From Diogma glabrata (Eukaryota > Arthropoda > Insecta > Diptera > Cylindrotomidae): DNA of 64,000 nucleotides. The stretch lies in NCBI GenBank assembly GCA_963693315.1, contig OY856186.1, positions 284,848,492-284,912,491 on the forward strand, written 5' to 3'. Of the stretch, positions 49,233-58,635 are shown piece after piece. The stretch's first letter is position 1, and every line of letters begins with the position of its first letter. The translations under genes and the position numbers were made by a program. Below the pieces are notes generated by a model, which was given only the letters and a program-made list of their open reading frames with translations, had not been told where the DNA came from and made no database searches.

Positions 49233-49884
49233 TATTACCATGCTAACAAAAATAAATACAAAGCCAAATACAATAAAATATATAACGTTGTTGATGATTG
49301 TGATGGGGTTGGTGAAGTTTCCTGTATGGATTGAGGCGGTGGAGTTTTTTGTTTATCAACTCCATTCATCATTTTTGGTTCAACACAATTATTATTTACT
49401 ACTTTATTCTTGTGTTTCTGTTTAGATGATTCGTTTACTTTAACACCACTGATTTCTGAATTATCATCAATTTTTAATTCTTTTTTGTTTTTTTCAAACG
49501 ATGAAAATGTATTTTCATTTTCTTGTACTTTAAGAGTTTTTAGAGAAATCGCCACTTTGCCGATCTTTCGCTTTAATCAGAACATCACGAGCTAAATATT
49601 TACGATCATTACGAATTTGGCCGTTTTGATTCATAAAATTAGCAATCACTTCCCAACGTTGGATCGTTCCAGCCAGGAGTAGATTTACAGCTTTTGTAAG
49701 AACTTGCATATTTTCCGATGTCCACATTGCCGTTTTATTAATTACTTTAACTCATGAATTTTGATTAGATGATGATTCACATTTAGTTTTATTTGAAAAC
49801 AAAGCTCTACGTTCTTCTTCGATTTTATTCTCGATATCATTTAATGCTTTCATAAAAATATTCCGACCACCTTTTAGAAGTTTT
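49233..49884 (-). pseudogene. DNAJC2/zuotin-like exon: linker coiled coil and SANT domain
   Basis: After an acceptor AG at 49885-49886 the minus strand reads RNIFMKALNDIENKIEEERR, then an in-frame TGA, then a SANT/Myb domain: MWTSENMQVLTKAVNLLLAG, TIQRWEVIANFMNQNG, ARDVLIKAKDRQSGDFSKN. A one-base shift follows and the frame continues Lys/Ser-rich to end in a strongly hydrophobic LYILLYLALYLFLLAW just before the stop, which looks like a tail anchor and is not a DNAJC2 feature. SANT domains in DNAJC2 bind chromatin. The second SANT domain is missing. Confidence 0.75.
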
Positions 49885-50052
49885 CTGTTGAATTCAAACA
49901 ATTACAAGTTGGCTTACATTTTAAATAAAGATATTACGATGACCTTCAGTTCTACAATCAATGGAATGGAATAAAATCAAAAATAATATAAGGGAAACTT
50001 ATTTTATGTATCTTAAATTTTGCACGAACATGAGACTTATTAAAATATTTAC

Positions 50053-50198
50053 CTAATGTTTCATAAGCCCTTGTTATACAGGTAAAGTAATCATCTTCTG
50101 TTTTAATTTCTTCTTCTTGAGCTTTCCTTTTATCCGGATGATGTTTCAAAACAATTTTCCTATACGCTCTTTTAATGTCATCGTCAGACGCATTATTA
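50053..50198 (-). pseudogene. DNAJC2/zuotin-like exon: J domain
   Basis: Framed by splice signals: acceptor ...TTTATTTTAG (50199-50200) and donor GTAAAT (50052 downward). Encodes ASDDDIKRAYRKIVLKHHPD, then KRKAQ and EDDYFTCITRAYETLG. The HPD motif that stimulates Hsp70 ATPase is intact, and YFTCIT.AYE is characteristic of the zuotin/MPP11 J domain. In the family this protein sits at the ribosome exit tunnel and also on chromatin. The ubiquitin-binding middle region expected next is absent: the following exon jumps to the SANT region. Confidence 0.85.
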
Positions 50199-50264
50199 CT
50201 AAAATAAATTAAAGTTAATATTACTCCAATATAAAATTATGATCACTTAAATGTCAATAATTAC

Positions 50265-50630
50265 CGATGACTTTTTAAACCCAAAACAGCATAATGATCT
50301 TGATCTTGCCATTCTTTTGGATCCAAACTTCTTAAATAATCAACATCAATAAATATATCGAGATCTTGATCAGTAACCTTTGTCGTTGAATTCTCCGAAT
50401 TAATCAAACCTTGTCCATCGTTCGAGTGTCGTATGATATTTTATGTAATGTCTACCAACATTTTGTATTTGTTTTACAATTAATGGACTTATTAATGAAA
50501 CCGTTCCAATATTCCAACTACTATCCTCCATTATCATCAAAATACAGAGATCTGATTGCACAAAATAAAAAAAGAAACCCGCGGTTTTAACCTCAAACAC
50601 GTGGGATATTTTAATTATAAATTCATACAA
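50265..50630 (-). pseudogene. DNAJC2/zuotin-like first exon
   Basis: Likely ATG at 50531 (MEDSSWNIGTVSLISPLIVK). It continues VGRHYIKYHTTLERWTR, which parallels the N-terminal VGRWFEAFVKR block of the family, then after a one-base frameshift DVDYLRSLDPKEWQDQDHYA with VLGLKSHR at the exon end and donor GTAATT (50264 downward). Intron 1 is 66 bp (50199-50264). Introns being present shows DNA-level, not retro-, capture. Confidence 0.8.
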
Positions 50631-51070
50631 TTAAAACATTCAATATTCACTAGTAGCACTTAAAGCACGTAGGATTATAATAACTTAATTAATTATTATA
50701 AAAAAATTTGATATTTTACATAATAAATCAACTTTATATTTCGTTATACAATTATAATTAAATGTCAGTCTAAATGTCAAATGACTTTTTTTTGTTTTTG
50801 TTTACTTTCGAAATGGCAGCCATATTTTTCGAAAATCTATGGCGATTTGTATGTATTAGTACGAAATTTTGGACTTTGTTTTCATTTTTACAGATAATTT
50901 AGGATTTATAAATTTTTTTCTTCTCTACAAAATTTAATTATAATTGCATATTAAGAGGCCCAAATGATTTTTTTGCAAATCTGAGACAATAAGCATTTTA
51001 TTTAAAATTAACGGAAACTAACGGAAACTGTCAGTTTTAACCTGTCCACTCTCTGTTTATGTAGGCTCAC
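50631..51070. other. Right end of Pack-type element
   Basis: Contains ATGGCAGCCATATTTTTCGAAAA (about 50814), the inverted counterpart of TTCGAAAAAATTCAATATGG (about 47041), a subterminal repeat, then the TIR. No ORF. Confidence 0.5.
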
Positions 51071-51454
51071 TATGACAGTGGTGCCAGACAGTAGTTGTTT
51101 CATCAATATTGTTATGACAGCCAATTGTCATTACAAAACAATTACTTAAATTACTTCAATTCAAACTTTATTGAGTTTTAAACTTTTACAAATTATTATT
51201 TTTTTTACAGAGAGAGGTTGCTTAAAACTAAACATTGTTTTGTTTTATTATATAACTTACACTGACAAACAGCTGTCTAGTGGTACCATTTTGCAATATT
51301 ATTGATATATAAAAATTGTGTAATTCAATTTACATTTTAGGTTATGTTATGGATCAAAAATTATACAAGCTCAGTATGTTAGTTGAAAGAAAAATGCTTG
51401 CTTAAGGCATTTTGAAATTATCATTTTAGCATTAAAGCGCTACTTAAAACTAGA

Positions 51455-51841
51455 CTAAAGTATGTACATATTTACAGAGGCAACAAAAGGAAACAATTTG
51501 TACATTTTAATATTAATTTTGTGTCCGCGTTCAAGACTGATTGTAGCCAAAATTTGTGTGGAGTTACAGAACAATTCACGATTCACTGGGTTCAGAGCAG
51601 AGTTTAGGTCTCTATCTAAGTTGCTATTGACGGATTTTCTACCCGTTATTCTGTTGATCTCTTTAAATGCCTGTGGGGATGGAATGATAGCTTCTAGTCT
51701 TTTTCTAAAGTTTGTCTTCAATTCATTTGAAATCCTATTCCTTACGCACACACTGAGGCAATCGATTCTTGTCTTGAACTCCAAATATTCATTGTTAATT
51801 CGGTTTTTATGCTTATGGAATATTCTTTTTAATTTGGAGGA
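51455..51841 (-). pseudogene. LINE ORF2 linker and 3' remnant (RT deleted), left arm
   Basis: Encodes EFKTRIDCLSVCVRNRISNE, FRKRLEAIIPSPQAFKEINR, ITGRKSVNSNLDRD and then jumps to LNSALNPVNRELFCNSTQ. The whole reverse transcriptase is gone. The right-arm copy retains about 190 bp more at this junction. A stop separates it from the endonuclease ORF (TGG to TAG relative to the right arm). Confidence 0.75.
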
Positions 51842-52813
51842 CTAGATTTGTTTCAGTTTGATCATGTAAGTGGCAACGTCAGACAGGTTTTCGTATTTTT
51901 GGTCTTTGTGTTTGATTTGTTTCGCGTGATTGGTAGTTACTTCTAGAATTGCCTTGCTGATAGAATTGATATGTGTATCTATTTCCTCGTTGCTCAAGTT
52001 ATTTAGGGGTGTGATATTGATGGCCGTAATGGCTTCACCAAGAGTCTTCATAGCGTGATCCCAATTCATATATTTAAAAGATATAGAATGACTCTGTGTT
52101 TTCAGGAGTGGGTTGAAGTTTTGGAAATGTATATTTAGTTGGATAGCGAAGTGGTCGGATATACCAGGAGAGGTGGAGCATGAGAAGTTAAGTTGGTTTG
52201 CTGACTGGGTAAGACAGTTTGAGAAAACTAGGAACATGTCTATAAAGGACGAAGACCTCGGGAACGTCGGGTCCGGAGGGTTTACAATTTCATAATCTGT
52301 CCAGTTATGTTCTTCTAGAATTGCTGATAGTTGATTGCCATTCAAGCTGTTGAAGCTGTCTCCCCATGTTTTGCTTCTCGTATTGAAATCACCCCCGATA
52401 AAAACCTCGTCTCTGCTCTTGATGATATTGTGTAGCTTATCCAGTTCCTGTTTCATCTTCTGACCAATGTTGCCTGGTATGTATATAGCACCTACTAGGA
52501 GGGACCGATTTCTGTTTGATGAGTCAAGATAGTTGATTTCAATTAAAGTGGCTGAGATTATTTGACTTTCAAAGGGAATTACCTTGAAATTTATATCACT
52601 CTTCAAAAATATAGCGGTACCCAAGATGTTTTCATTTCTGATAATGTTAAAATTATTAAGGTAAATCTTATGTTTATTGTTGAGGTGAGTTTCTGAGATA
52701 TGGGCTACAGTCGGATTAACAGATTTTATGAGTTCAAATAATTGGAGGCGTTTATGGTTAGAGATGGGTGAATTGACGTTTTGTGCATAGAAAAGAAGGT
52801 TTGCACTACCCAT
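51842..52813 (-). CDS. LINE ORF2 endonuclease domain (intact frame), left arm
   Basis: 323 residues starting MGSANLLFYAQNVNSPISNH. AP-endonuclease-like motifs: AHISETHLNNKH (catalytic E), GTAIFLKSDI, VGAIYIPG, EVFIGGDFNTRS (D/N), SSFIDMFLVFSN, SPGISDHFAIQL (terminal SDH). Its ATG follows the ORF1 stop with no gap (TAAATG). A nonsense codon present in the right-arm copy is absent here, so this is the better preserved twin. There is no RT to act with, so autonomous movement is impossible. Confidence 0.85.
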   Translation of the reverse strand: MGSANLLFYAQNVNSPISNHKRLQLFELIKSVNPTVAHISETHLNNKHKIYLNNFNIIRNENILGTAIFLKSDINFKVIPFESQIISATLIEINYLDSSNRNRSLLVGAIYIPGNIGQKMKQELDKLHNIIKSRDEVFIGGDFNTRSKTWGDSFNSLNGNQLSAILEEHNWTDYEIVNPPDPTFPRSSSFIDMFLVFSNCLTQSANQLNFSCSTSPGISDHFAIQLNIHFQNFNPLLKTQSHSISFKYMNWDHAMKTLGEAITAINITPLNNLSNEEIDTHINSISKAILEVTTNHAKQIKHKDQKYENLSDVATYMIKLKQI

Positions 52814-53068
52814 TTATTTTTGTGTTAAAGACATGACGAATTGGAGGTATTCCGCCGCTCTGTGTCCCTCACCCCCGATGCAAGTGTATTTTGACCAGAA
52901 CTGATTAATTTTTTTTATAGGAATGCCTAAAGGCATGTTAAAAAGGCTATTGGACTCGTTAACGAAGTCTGAGAGATGGTTCTCTTTATTGAAATTTTGA
53001 TGGTTTTTCTCTTTATTGGGGTTTATAAGTAAAACAGTCCCCAACTGTTCTGAGGTATTAATGTGCAT
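52814..53068 (-). CDS. LINE ORF1 C-terminal remnant, left arm
   Basis: 84 residues: MHINTSEQLGTVLLINPNKE, LSDFVNESNSLFNMPLGIPI, then GGEGHRAAEYLQFVMSLTQK and stop TAA, which is directly followed by the ORF2 ATG. No zinc knuckle is seen; function as ORF1 is inferred only from position. Confidence 0.6.
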   Translation of the reverse strand: MHINTSEQLGTVLLINPNKEKNHQNFNKENHLSDFVNESNSLFNMPLGIPIKKINQFWSKYTCIGGEGHRAAEYLQFVMSLTQK

Positions 53069-53496
53069 TTTTGTTAATCATTTCAAACTCAGAACAGAGC
53101 TAGCTCGTAGAACATGCCTAAATCAAGAAATTATTATGGAGTGGACACAACCTATTGTACCCGATTCGAGTGGACATAACATATTATAATGAGTTTCCGA
53201 TTTCAAAGTTATATATACTTGCCATCGTCTTTCTTAAGTGAACCAAAACTGAAGCTTAGGATTGTACGCTCAATTGCAGATAAATATCATTCGTCAGTTT
53301 GTATCCATGTGTGTTACCCGTACCTCCACACCAACCGAATAAATGTCTTTTATATATATGTTAAGTTTCGTATATTAGTTGGCACATACAGTAATCCATG
53401 AAATGATTTAATTGATAAGAGGTTCGAATACCTGAAGTGATTCTAGTTTTTATATCTGCACGTATATGCTGTTACTTGAGTCATTAAATAAATAAA
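53069..53496 (-). other. LINE 5' region in left arm
   Basis: Shared with the right arm at 56020-56443. Contains GAGGTTCGAATACCTGAAGT at about 53421 (B-box-like) and a short TAAA run at 53484. A 70-codon ORF (53189-53401) is kept in both arms, but no domain is seen. Confidence 0.4.
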
Positions 53497-53818
53497 TGGG
53501 GATATGACTTTTACTTAGGCGCCAAGATTTTTTTTTTATTTGATAAAGAATCACTCACTGAAGCGAATAATCCAAAACGAGTTGTATCGGGTCCAAGATA
53601 CAGCAAGATTACACCAAAATTTGAAAATATCAAAATCCATACAAAATTGCACTGTTTTGACAAGAATTTTTTCTGTTTTTTAATTTTTGCTTTATTTCCT
53701 ATGTGCTTATAAGATAAACGATCAAAACTGTCCCTTTTACTAAATTTCCTTAATTTACGATAAAAATAATAAAAAAAAAATCCACTTGCGCCTAAGTTAA
53801 AGTCATCTTGCCAAATAA
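53497..53818. mobile_element. MITE with GGCGCCTAAGTAAAAGTCAT-type termini, left arm
   Basis: Inverted ends GATATGACTTTTACTTAGGC and complement of GCCTAAGTTAAAGTCATCTT. About 320 bp, no ORF of note. A mirror copy is at 55696-56016 and a partial one at 47447-47640. Confidence 0.75.
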
Positions 53819-53832
53819 ATAAATTTAAAGTG

Positions 53833-54048
53833 CAATCGATGGTACATATGTACCAATAAAGCCACCAAAAGTTCAAGCATTCAAATCAATCATACAAAGC
53901 AAGCAAATCAGTTCAAGCATACAAATCGGAAAAAAATTTTATTCAATAACATTGCAAGCTGTGTGTAACCATAATTTGAAGTTTTTGGATTGCTCAGTTG
54001 GTTACCCAAGTTCGGTCCACGACGCACGAATTTTTCGGAACTCAGGAG
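53833..54048 (-). pseudogene. Short ORF piece, 3' half (unknown protein)
   Basis: On the minus strand this joins to 55421-55490 when the Harbinger-like insertion is removed, giving one ~73-codon frame starting MLEEKRNVVAAINNATETHK and ending IFFRFVCLN. Here lies the part after the insertion (SSEKFVRRGPNLGNQLSNPK). No family recognised; a helical, DNA-binding-protein-like C terminus is only a guess. Confidence 0.35.
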
Positions 54049-54247
54049 TAAGGCCCGCTATACACTTGAGCTAAACTATGCGGACTATGCGAACTTTGTT
54101 TTTAAAAAAATAATGTTTTAACGCGAATAATATTTTTTAAACAAAATGTAATGAATGTAAATGTTTCCTTTTTTATTTTATTTTTTTAAATGTTTTGTTT
54201 CCGTTCCGTGATTTTTTTTTGTATAATTACGTTGTATACAAAAAACC

Positions 54248-55363
54248 AGGGACTGAAACCCTGAAAAAATTGGGTTCAGGTTCAGGTTCGGGTTAATCAA
54301 AATAGAAAGTTCAGGTTCAGGTTCGGTTCAGGGTTCGGGTTCGGGTTCAAAATTTAGAAGAAAAAGTTAAATATATTTTATTTATTTGTCAAAGAACTTT
54401 ATTTTTCAAAAAAATTCTCATTTAATTTAGTAATCAAAATATTGTTCAAATTTTCTTGTTTTAAATTTGCTCTTTGGAGTGACAAAACAAATTTCAAAGC
54501 TGAAAATGCCCTCTCTACGCTAATTTGCGTAGCAGGAACTGCGAGGATGACCTGGGCTACGTGACACAATAATGGTGATTTCATTTTATGTTGCTCCCAA
54601 AATCCTAAAATAGTTTTTTCTTTTGCCAGCCTTGGATAATTTTCATATATTTTCATTTCATTTGTAACTAAACTTTCAATGGAAGAGTTGACATTTATAA
54701 CTGCCGAATTAGTTTGAGAGTTTTCATTCTTCTTTAAAACTTGTTCAAAGATATCCTCATCTTCTTCTGAAGAACTAGAAATTTCTATATTCATAAAGTT
54801 TTCATCCTCTTTCCATTTGTTTATTTTTAAGAATTTTTGTTCTTAAAATTTGAAACTTAGCATTCGGGACTTAGCATTAATCTAAATCTATTATCGAGAT
54901 ATACTGCTGTCAATCATTAAAGAATGCGAGAAACTTAACTATTTATTTGTGTTGTAGTAAACTACTATAAAAAAAGTCCAAGCGGCACGTATATCCGCTA
55001 GAAATAGGTAGATTTCGGGACCAGACAGCTTTGTGTACAAATAGAATTGGATGTGTCAGATTAGTTTAAATAAAAAATTTAAGTAGAATAGGCCAAGTCC
55101 TGAATAATCCAAAAATCACGAACAAAACGTGAACAAACACGAGAAAAAGAAAACTATTTTAAATTTATTTTTGTCAATTCTTGGTATTTATTTTATGAGC
55201 ACAGAATTTTTTTTATCAGGAAAAAGTTCTTTGATATTTATTATTTATTTATGAACCCGAACCTGAACGAGTATTTGGATGGAACCGGTTCGGGTTCATG
55301 ATTTATAAGAAGACCGAACCTGAACCCATTTGGGTTCAGGTTCGGGTTCGGTTTCAGTCCCTG
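54248..55363 (-). mobile_element. hAT element (degraded), nested
   Basis: TIRs CAGGGACTGAAACC / GGTTTCAGTCCCTG. 8-bp flanks AAAAAAAC and CAAAAAAC (7 of 8 match), as for hAT. Both subterminal regions carry many GGTTCAGG/GGTTCGGG words (54278-54345 and 55255-55350), probably transposase-binding repeats. 1116 bp, internally deleted, retaining only the transposase C-terminus. Confidence 0.8.
54399..54794 (-). pseudogene. hAT transposase C-terminal dimerisation domain
   Basis: 131 residues. After an acidic Ser/Glu start (ISSSSEEDEDIFEQVL) come YPRLAKEKTILGFWEQHKMK, SPLLCHVAQVILAVPATQIS and VERAFSALKFVLSLQRANLK, the conserved hAT C-terminal (Dimer_Tnp_hAT) block. The RNase H-like catalytic core and BED finger are absent. 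Confidence 0.85.
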
Positions 55364-55420
55364 CAAAAAACATAGTTCGCATAGTTCACATAGTTTAGCT
55401 CAAGTGTATAGCGGGCCTAA

Positions 55421-55677
55421 GCGTTCCATCAATGTTTTATGGGTTTCTGTGGCGTTGTTTATTGCCGCAACTACATTTCGTTTTTCCTCCAACATTAATT
55501 TCTATTGTTTTTTTTCATCAAATATCAAAAAAGATTAAATATATTTATATTGTGTTCGAATTAAAAACATGATTGTATTTTTGAATTTATTTTATGTTTA
55601 TTTTTTCTATATTTTAAGATAGATATACTTGTAATATGTAAAACGTAATTATATTTTATTATATATTGGCAATATAT
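55421..55677 (-). other. Centre flank, 5' half of the split short ORF
   Basis: On the minus strand an ATG at about 55495 opens the frame MLEEKRNVVAAINNATETHK; the TAA insertion site falls inside it. Upstream AATAG could be a splice acceptor. The remainder is AT-rich. Confidence 0.3.
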
Positions 55678-55695
55678 TGTTTAAATTTATTTATT

Positions 55696-56016
55696 TGGCA
55701 AGATGACTTTAACTTAGGCGCAAGTGGTGGATTTTTGTTTATTATTTTTATCGTAAATTAAGGAAATTTAGTAAAAGGGACAGTTTTGATCGTTTATCTT
55801 ATAAGCACATAGGAAATAAAGCAAAAATTAAAAAACAGAAAAAATTCTTGTCAAAACAGTGCAATTTTGTATGGATTTTGATATTTTCAAATTTTGGTGT
55901 AATCTTGCTGTATCTTGGACCCGATACAACTCGTTTTGGATTATTCGCTTCAGTGAGTGATTCTTTATCAAATAAAAAAAAAAATCTTGGCGCCTAAGTA
56001 AAAGTCATATCCCCAT
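55696..56016. mobile_element. MITE, right-arm mirror copy
   Basis: Inverted counterpart of 53497-53818, from AAGATGACTTTAACTTAGGC to GCCTAAGTAAAAGTCATATC. Confidence 0.75.
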
Positions 56017-56443
56017 TTATTTATTTAATGACTCAAGTAACAGCATATACGTGCAGATATAAAAGCTAGAATCACTTCAGGTATTCGAACCTCTTATCAA
56101 TTAAATCATTTCATGGATTACTGTATGTGCCAACTAATATACGAAACTTAACATATATATAAAAGACATTTATTCGGTTGGTGTGGAGGTACGGGTAACA
56201 CACATGGATACAAACTGACGAATCATATTTATCTGCAATTGAGCGTACAATCCTAAGCTTCAATTTTGGTTCACTTAAGAAAGACGATGGCAAGTATATA
56301 TAACTTTGAAATCGGAAACTCATTATAATATGTTATGTCCACTCGAATCGGGTACAATAGGTTGTGTCCACTCCATAATAATTTCTTGATTTAGGCATGT
56401 TCTACGAGCCAGCTCTGTTCTGAGTTTGAATTGATTAACAAAA

Positions 56444-56692
56444 ATGCACATTAATTCCTCAGAACAGTTGGGGACTGTTTTACTTATAAACCCCAATACA
56501 GAGAAAAACCATCAAAATTTCAATATAGAGAACCATCTCTCAGACTTCGTTAACGAGTCCAATAGCCTTTTTAACATGCCTTTAGGCATTCTTATAAAAA
56601 AAATAATTCTGGCCAAAATACACTCGCATCGGGGGTGAGGGACACAGAGCGGTGGAATACCTCCAATTCGTCATGTCTTTAACACAAAAATA
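56444..56692 (+). pseudogene. LINE ORF1 remnant, right arm
   Basis: Starts MHINSSEQLGTVLLINPNTE. A frameshift near 56605 (after LGILIKKI) ends the frame early; beyond it the bases still encode a VEYLQFVMSLTQK-like end and TAA next to the ORF2 ATG at 56694. Confidence 0.6.
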
Positions 56693-56693
56693 A

Positions 56694-57716
56694 ATGGGTA
56701 GTGCAAACCTTCTTTTCTATGCACAAAACGTCAATTCACCCATCTCTAACCATAAACGCCTCCAATTATTTGAACTCATAAAATCTGTTAATCCGACTGT
56801 AGCCCTCATCTCAGAAACTCACCTCAACAATAAACATAAGATTTACCTTAATAATTTTAACATTATCAGAAATGAAAACATCTTGGGTACCGCTATATTT
56901 TTGAAGAGTGATATAAATTTCAAGGTAATTCCCTTTGAAAGTCAAATAATCTCAGCCACTTTAATTGAAATCAACCATCTTGACTAATCCATCAGAAATC
57001 GGTCCCTCCTAGTAGGTGCTATATACATACCAGGCAACATTGGTCAGAAGATGAAACAGGAACTGGATAAGCTACACAATATCATCAAGAGCAGAGACGA
57101 GGTTATTATCGGGGGTGATTTCAATGCGAGAAAAACATGGGGAGACAGCTTCAACAGCTTGAATGGCAATCAACTATCAGCAATTCTAGAAGAATATAAC
57201 TGGACAGATTATGAAATTGTAAACCCTCCGGACCCGACGTTCCCGAGGTATTCGTCCTTTATAGACATGTTCCTAGTTTTCTCAAACTGTTTTACCCAGT
57301 CAGCAAACCAACTTAACTTCTCATGCTCCACCTCTCCTGGTATATCCGACCACTTCGCTATCCAACTAAATATACATTTCCAAAACTTCAACCCACTCCT
57401 GAAAACACAGAGTCATTCTATATCTTTTAAATATACGAATTGGGATCATGCTATGAAGGCTCTTGGTGAAGCCATTACGGCCATCAATATCACACCCCTA
57501 AATAACTTGAGCAACGAGGAAATAGATACACATATCAATTCTATCAGCAAGGCAATTCTAGAAGTAACTACCAATCACGCGAAACAAATCAAACTCAAAG
57601 ACCAAAAATACGAAAACCTGTCTGACGTTGCCACTAACATGATCAAACTGAAACAAATCTGGTTTTCCAAATTAAAAAGAATATTCCATAAACATAAAAA
57701 GCGAATTTACCAATGA
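56694..57716 (+). pseudogene. LINE ORF2 endonuclease, right arm (one nonsense codon)
   Basis: Same protein as 51842-52813 on the other arm. TAA at 56985-56987 interrupts it where the left copy has TCA, but the frame is kept on both sides. One codon is lost in the DFNARKTW motif. All other motifs (ALISETHLNN, VIIGGDFNA, SPGISDHFAIQL) are present. At the 3' end the frame reads on through KQIWFSKLKRIFHKHK, where the left arm has a stop. Confidence 0.8.
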
Positions 57717-58255
57717 ATATTTGGAGTTCAAGACAAGAATCGATTGCCTCAGTGTGTGGGTAAGGAATAGGATTTCAAATGAATTGAAGACAAACTTTAG
57801 AAAAAGACTAGAAGCTATCATTCTATCCCCACAGGCATTTAAAGAGATCAACAGAATAACGGGTAGAAAATCCGTCAATAGCAACTTAGATAGAGACCCT
57901 TTAAAAGATGACCACAACACGTATTTTGACACACACGACAAAGTTAAGTCGACGACAAAGTCTTCGCTGATCACTATAAGGATATTTACAGGAAAAAAAA
58001 TCTATCCTTCAATCTAAATTCGACAAATGAAGCTATCGATTCATGGAACAAAATCCCCTTCAACAATGAAACTCAGCTAACTAAATTCTCACACCTAAAC
58101 TCTGCTCTGAACCCAGTGAATCGTGAATTGTTCTGTAACTCCACACAAATTTTGGCTACAATCAAAGTCTTGAACGCGGACACAAAATTAATATTAAAAT
58201 GTACAAATTGTTTCCTTTTGTTACCTCTGTAAATATGTACATACTTTAGTCTAGT
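57717..58255 (+). pseudogene. LINE ORF2 linker and 3' remnant (RT deleted), right arm
   Basis: EFKTRIDCLSVWVRNRISNE ... NSNLDRDPLKDDHNTYFDTH, then in shifted frames NEAIDSWNKIPFNNETQLTK and LNSALNPVNRELFCNSTQIL. The RT domain is missing, as on the left arm, so it was already lost before the inverted duplication. Confidence 0.7.
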
Positions 58256-58635
58256 TTTAAGTAGCGCTTTAATGCTAAAATGATAATTTCAAAATGCCTT
58301 GAGCAAGCATTTTTCTTTTAATTAACATACTGAGCTTGTATAATTTTTGATCCATAACATAACCTAAAATGTAAATTGAATTACACAATTTTTATTTATC
58401 AATAATATTGCAAAATGGTACCACTAGACAGCTGTTTGTCAGTGTAAGTTATATAATAAAACAAAACAATGTTTAGTTTTAAGCAACCTCTCTCTGTAAA
58501 AAAAATAATAATTTGTAAAAGTTTAAAACTCAATAAAGTTTGAATTGAAGTAATTTAAGTAATTGTTTTGTAATGACAATTGGCTGTCATAACAATATTG
58601 ATGAAACAACTACTGTCTGGCACCACTGTCATGAA
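58256..58635 (+). other. LINE 3' UTR, right arm
   Basis: AT-rich, with AATAAAGTTTGAATTGAAG (about 58532) as a possible polyadenylation signal. Matches 51072-51454 inverted. Confidence 0.5.

Larger units (their letters stand above)
46992..51070 (-). mobile_element. Pack-type TIR element carrying a DNAJC2-like gene fragment
   Basis: 4079 bp. Ends GGGAGCCTACATAAATAGAG and, on the complement, GTGAGCCTACATAAACAGAG (28 of 30 terminal bases match). TA on both sides (46990-46991, 51071-51072). The inverted arm of the palindrome at 58.6 kb lacks it, so insertion is supported by an in-window empty site. Contents: a truncated LINE (minus, ~47165-49190, itself split by a MITE) and a multi-exon DNAJC2/zuotin-like fragment (49230-50630, minus). 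No transposase seen, so non-autonomous. Confidence 0.75.
51072..53832 (-). repeat. Left arm of large palindrome
   Basis: Inverted near-copy (~97% by eye in coding parts) of 55678-58630. With the satellite piece 46709-46989 matching 58636-59029, the arms run 46709-53832 (including the 4.1-kb insertion) and 55678-59029, around an ~1.85-kb centre. Confidence 0.85.
54052..55417. mobile_element. PIF/Harbinger-like MITE at palindrome centre
   Basis: TAA duplications at 54049-54051 and 55418-55420. Termini GGCCCGCTATACACTTGAGC and its complement, TIRs of about 45 bp (continuing TAAACTATG, CTATGCGAAC). A 3-bp TWA target and GGCC start fit PIF/Harbinger. No own transposase. A hAT element sits inside at 54248-55363. 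Confidence 0.7.
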
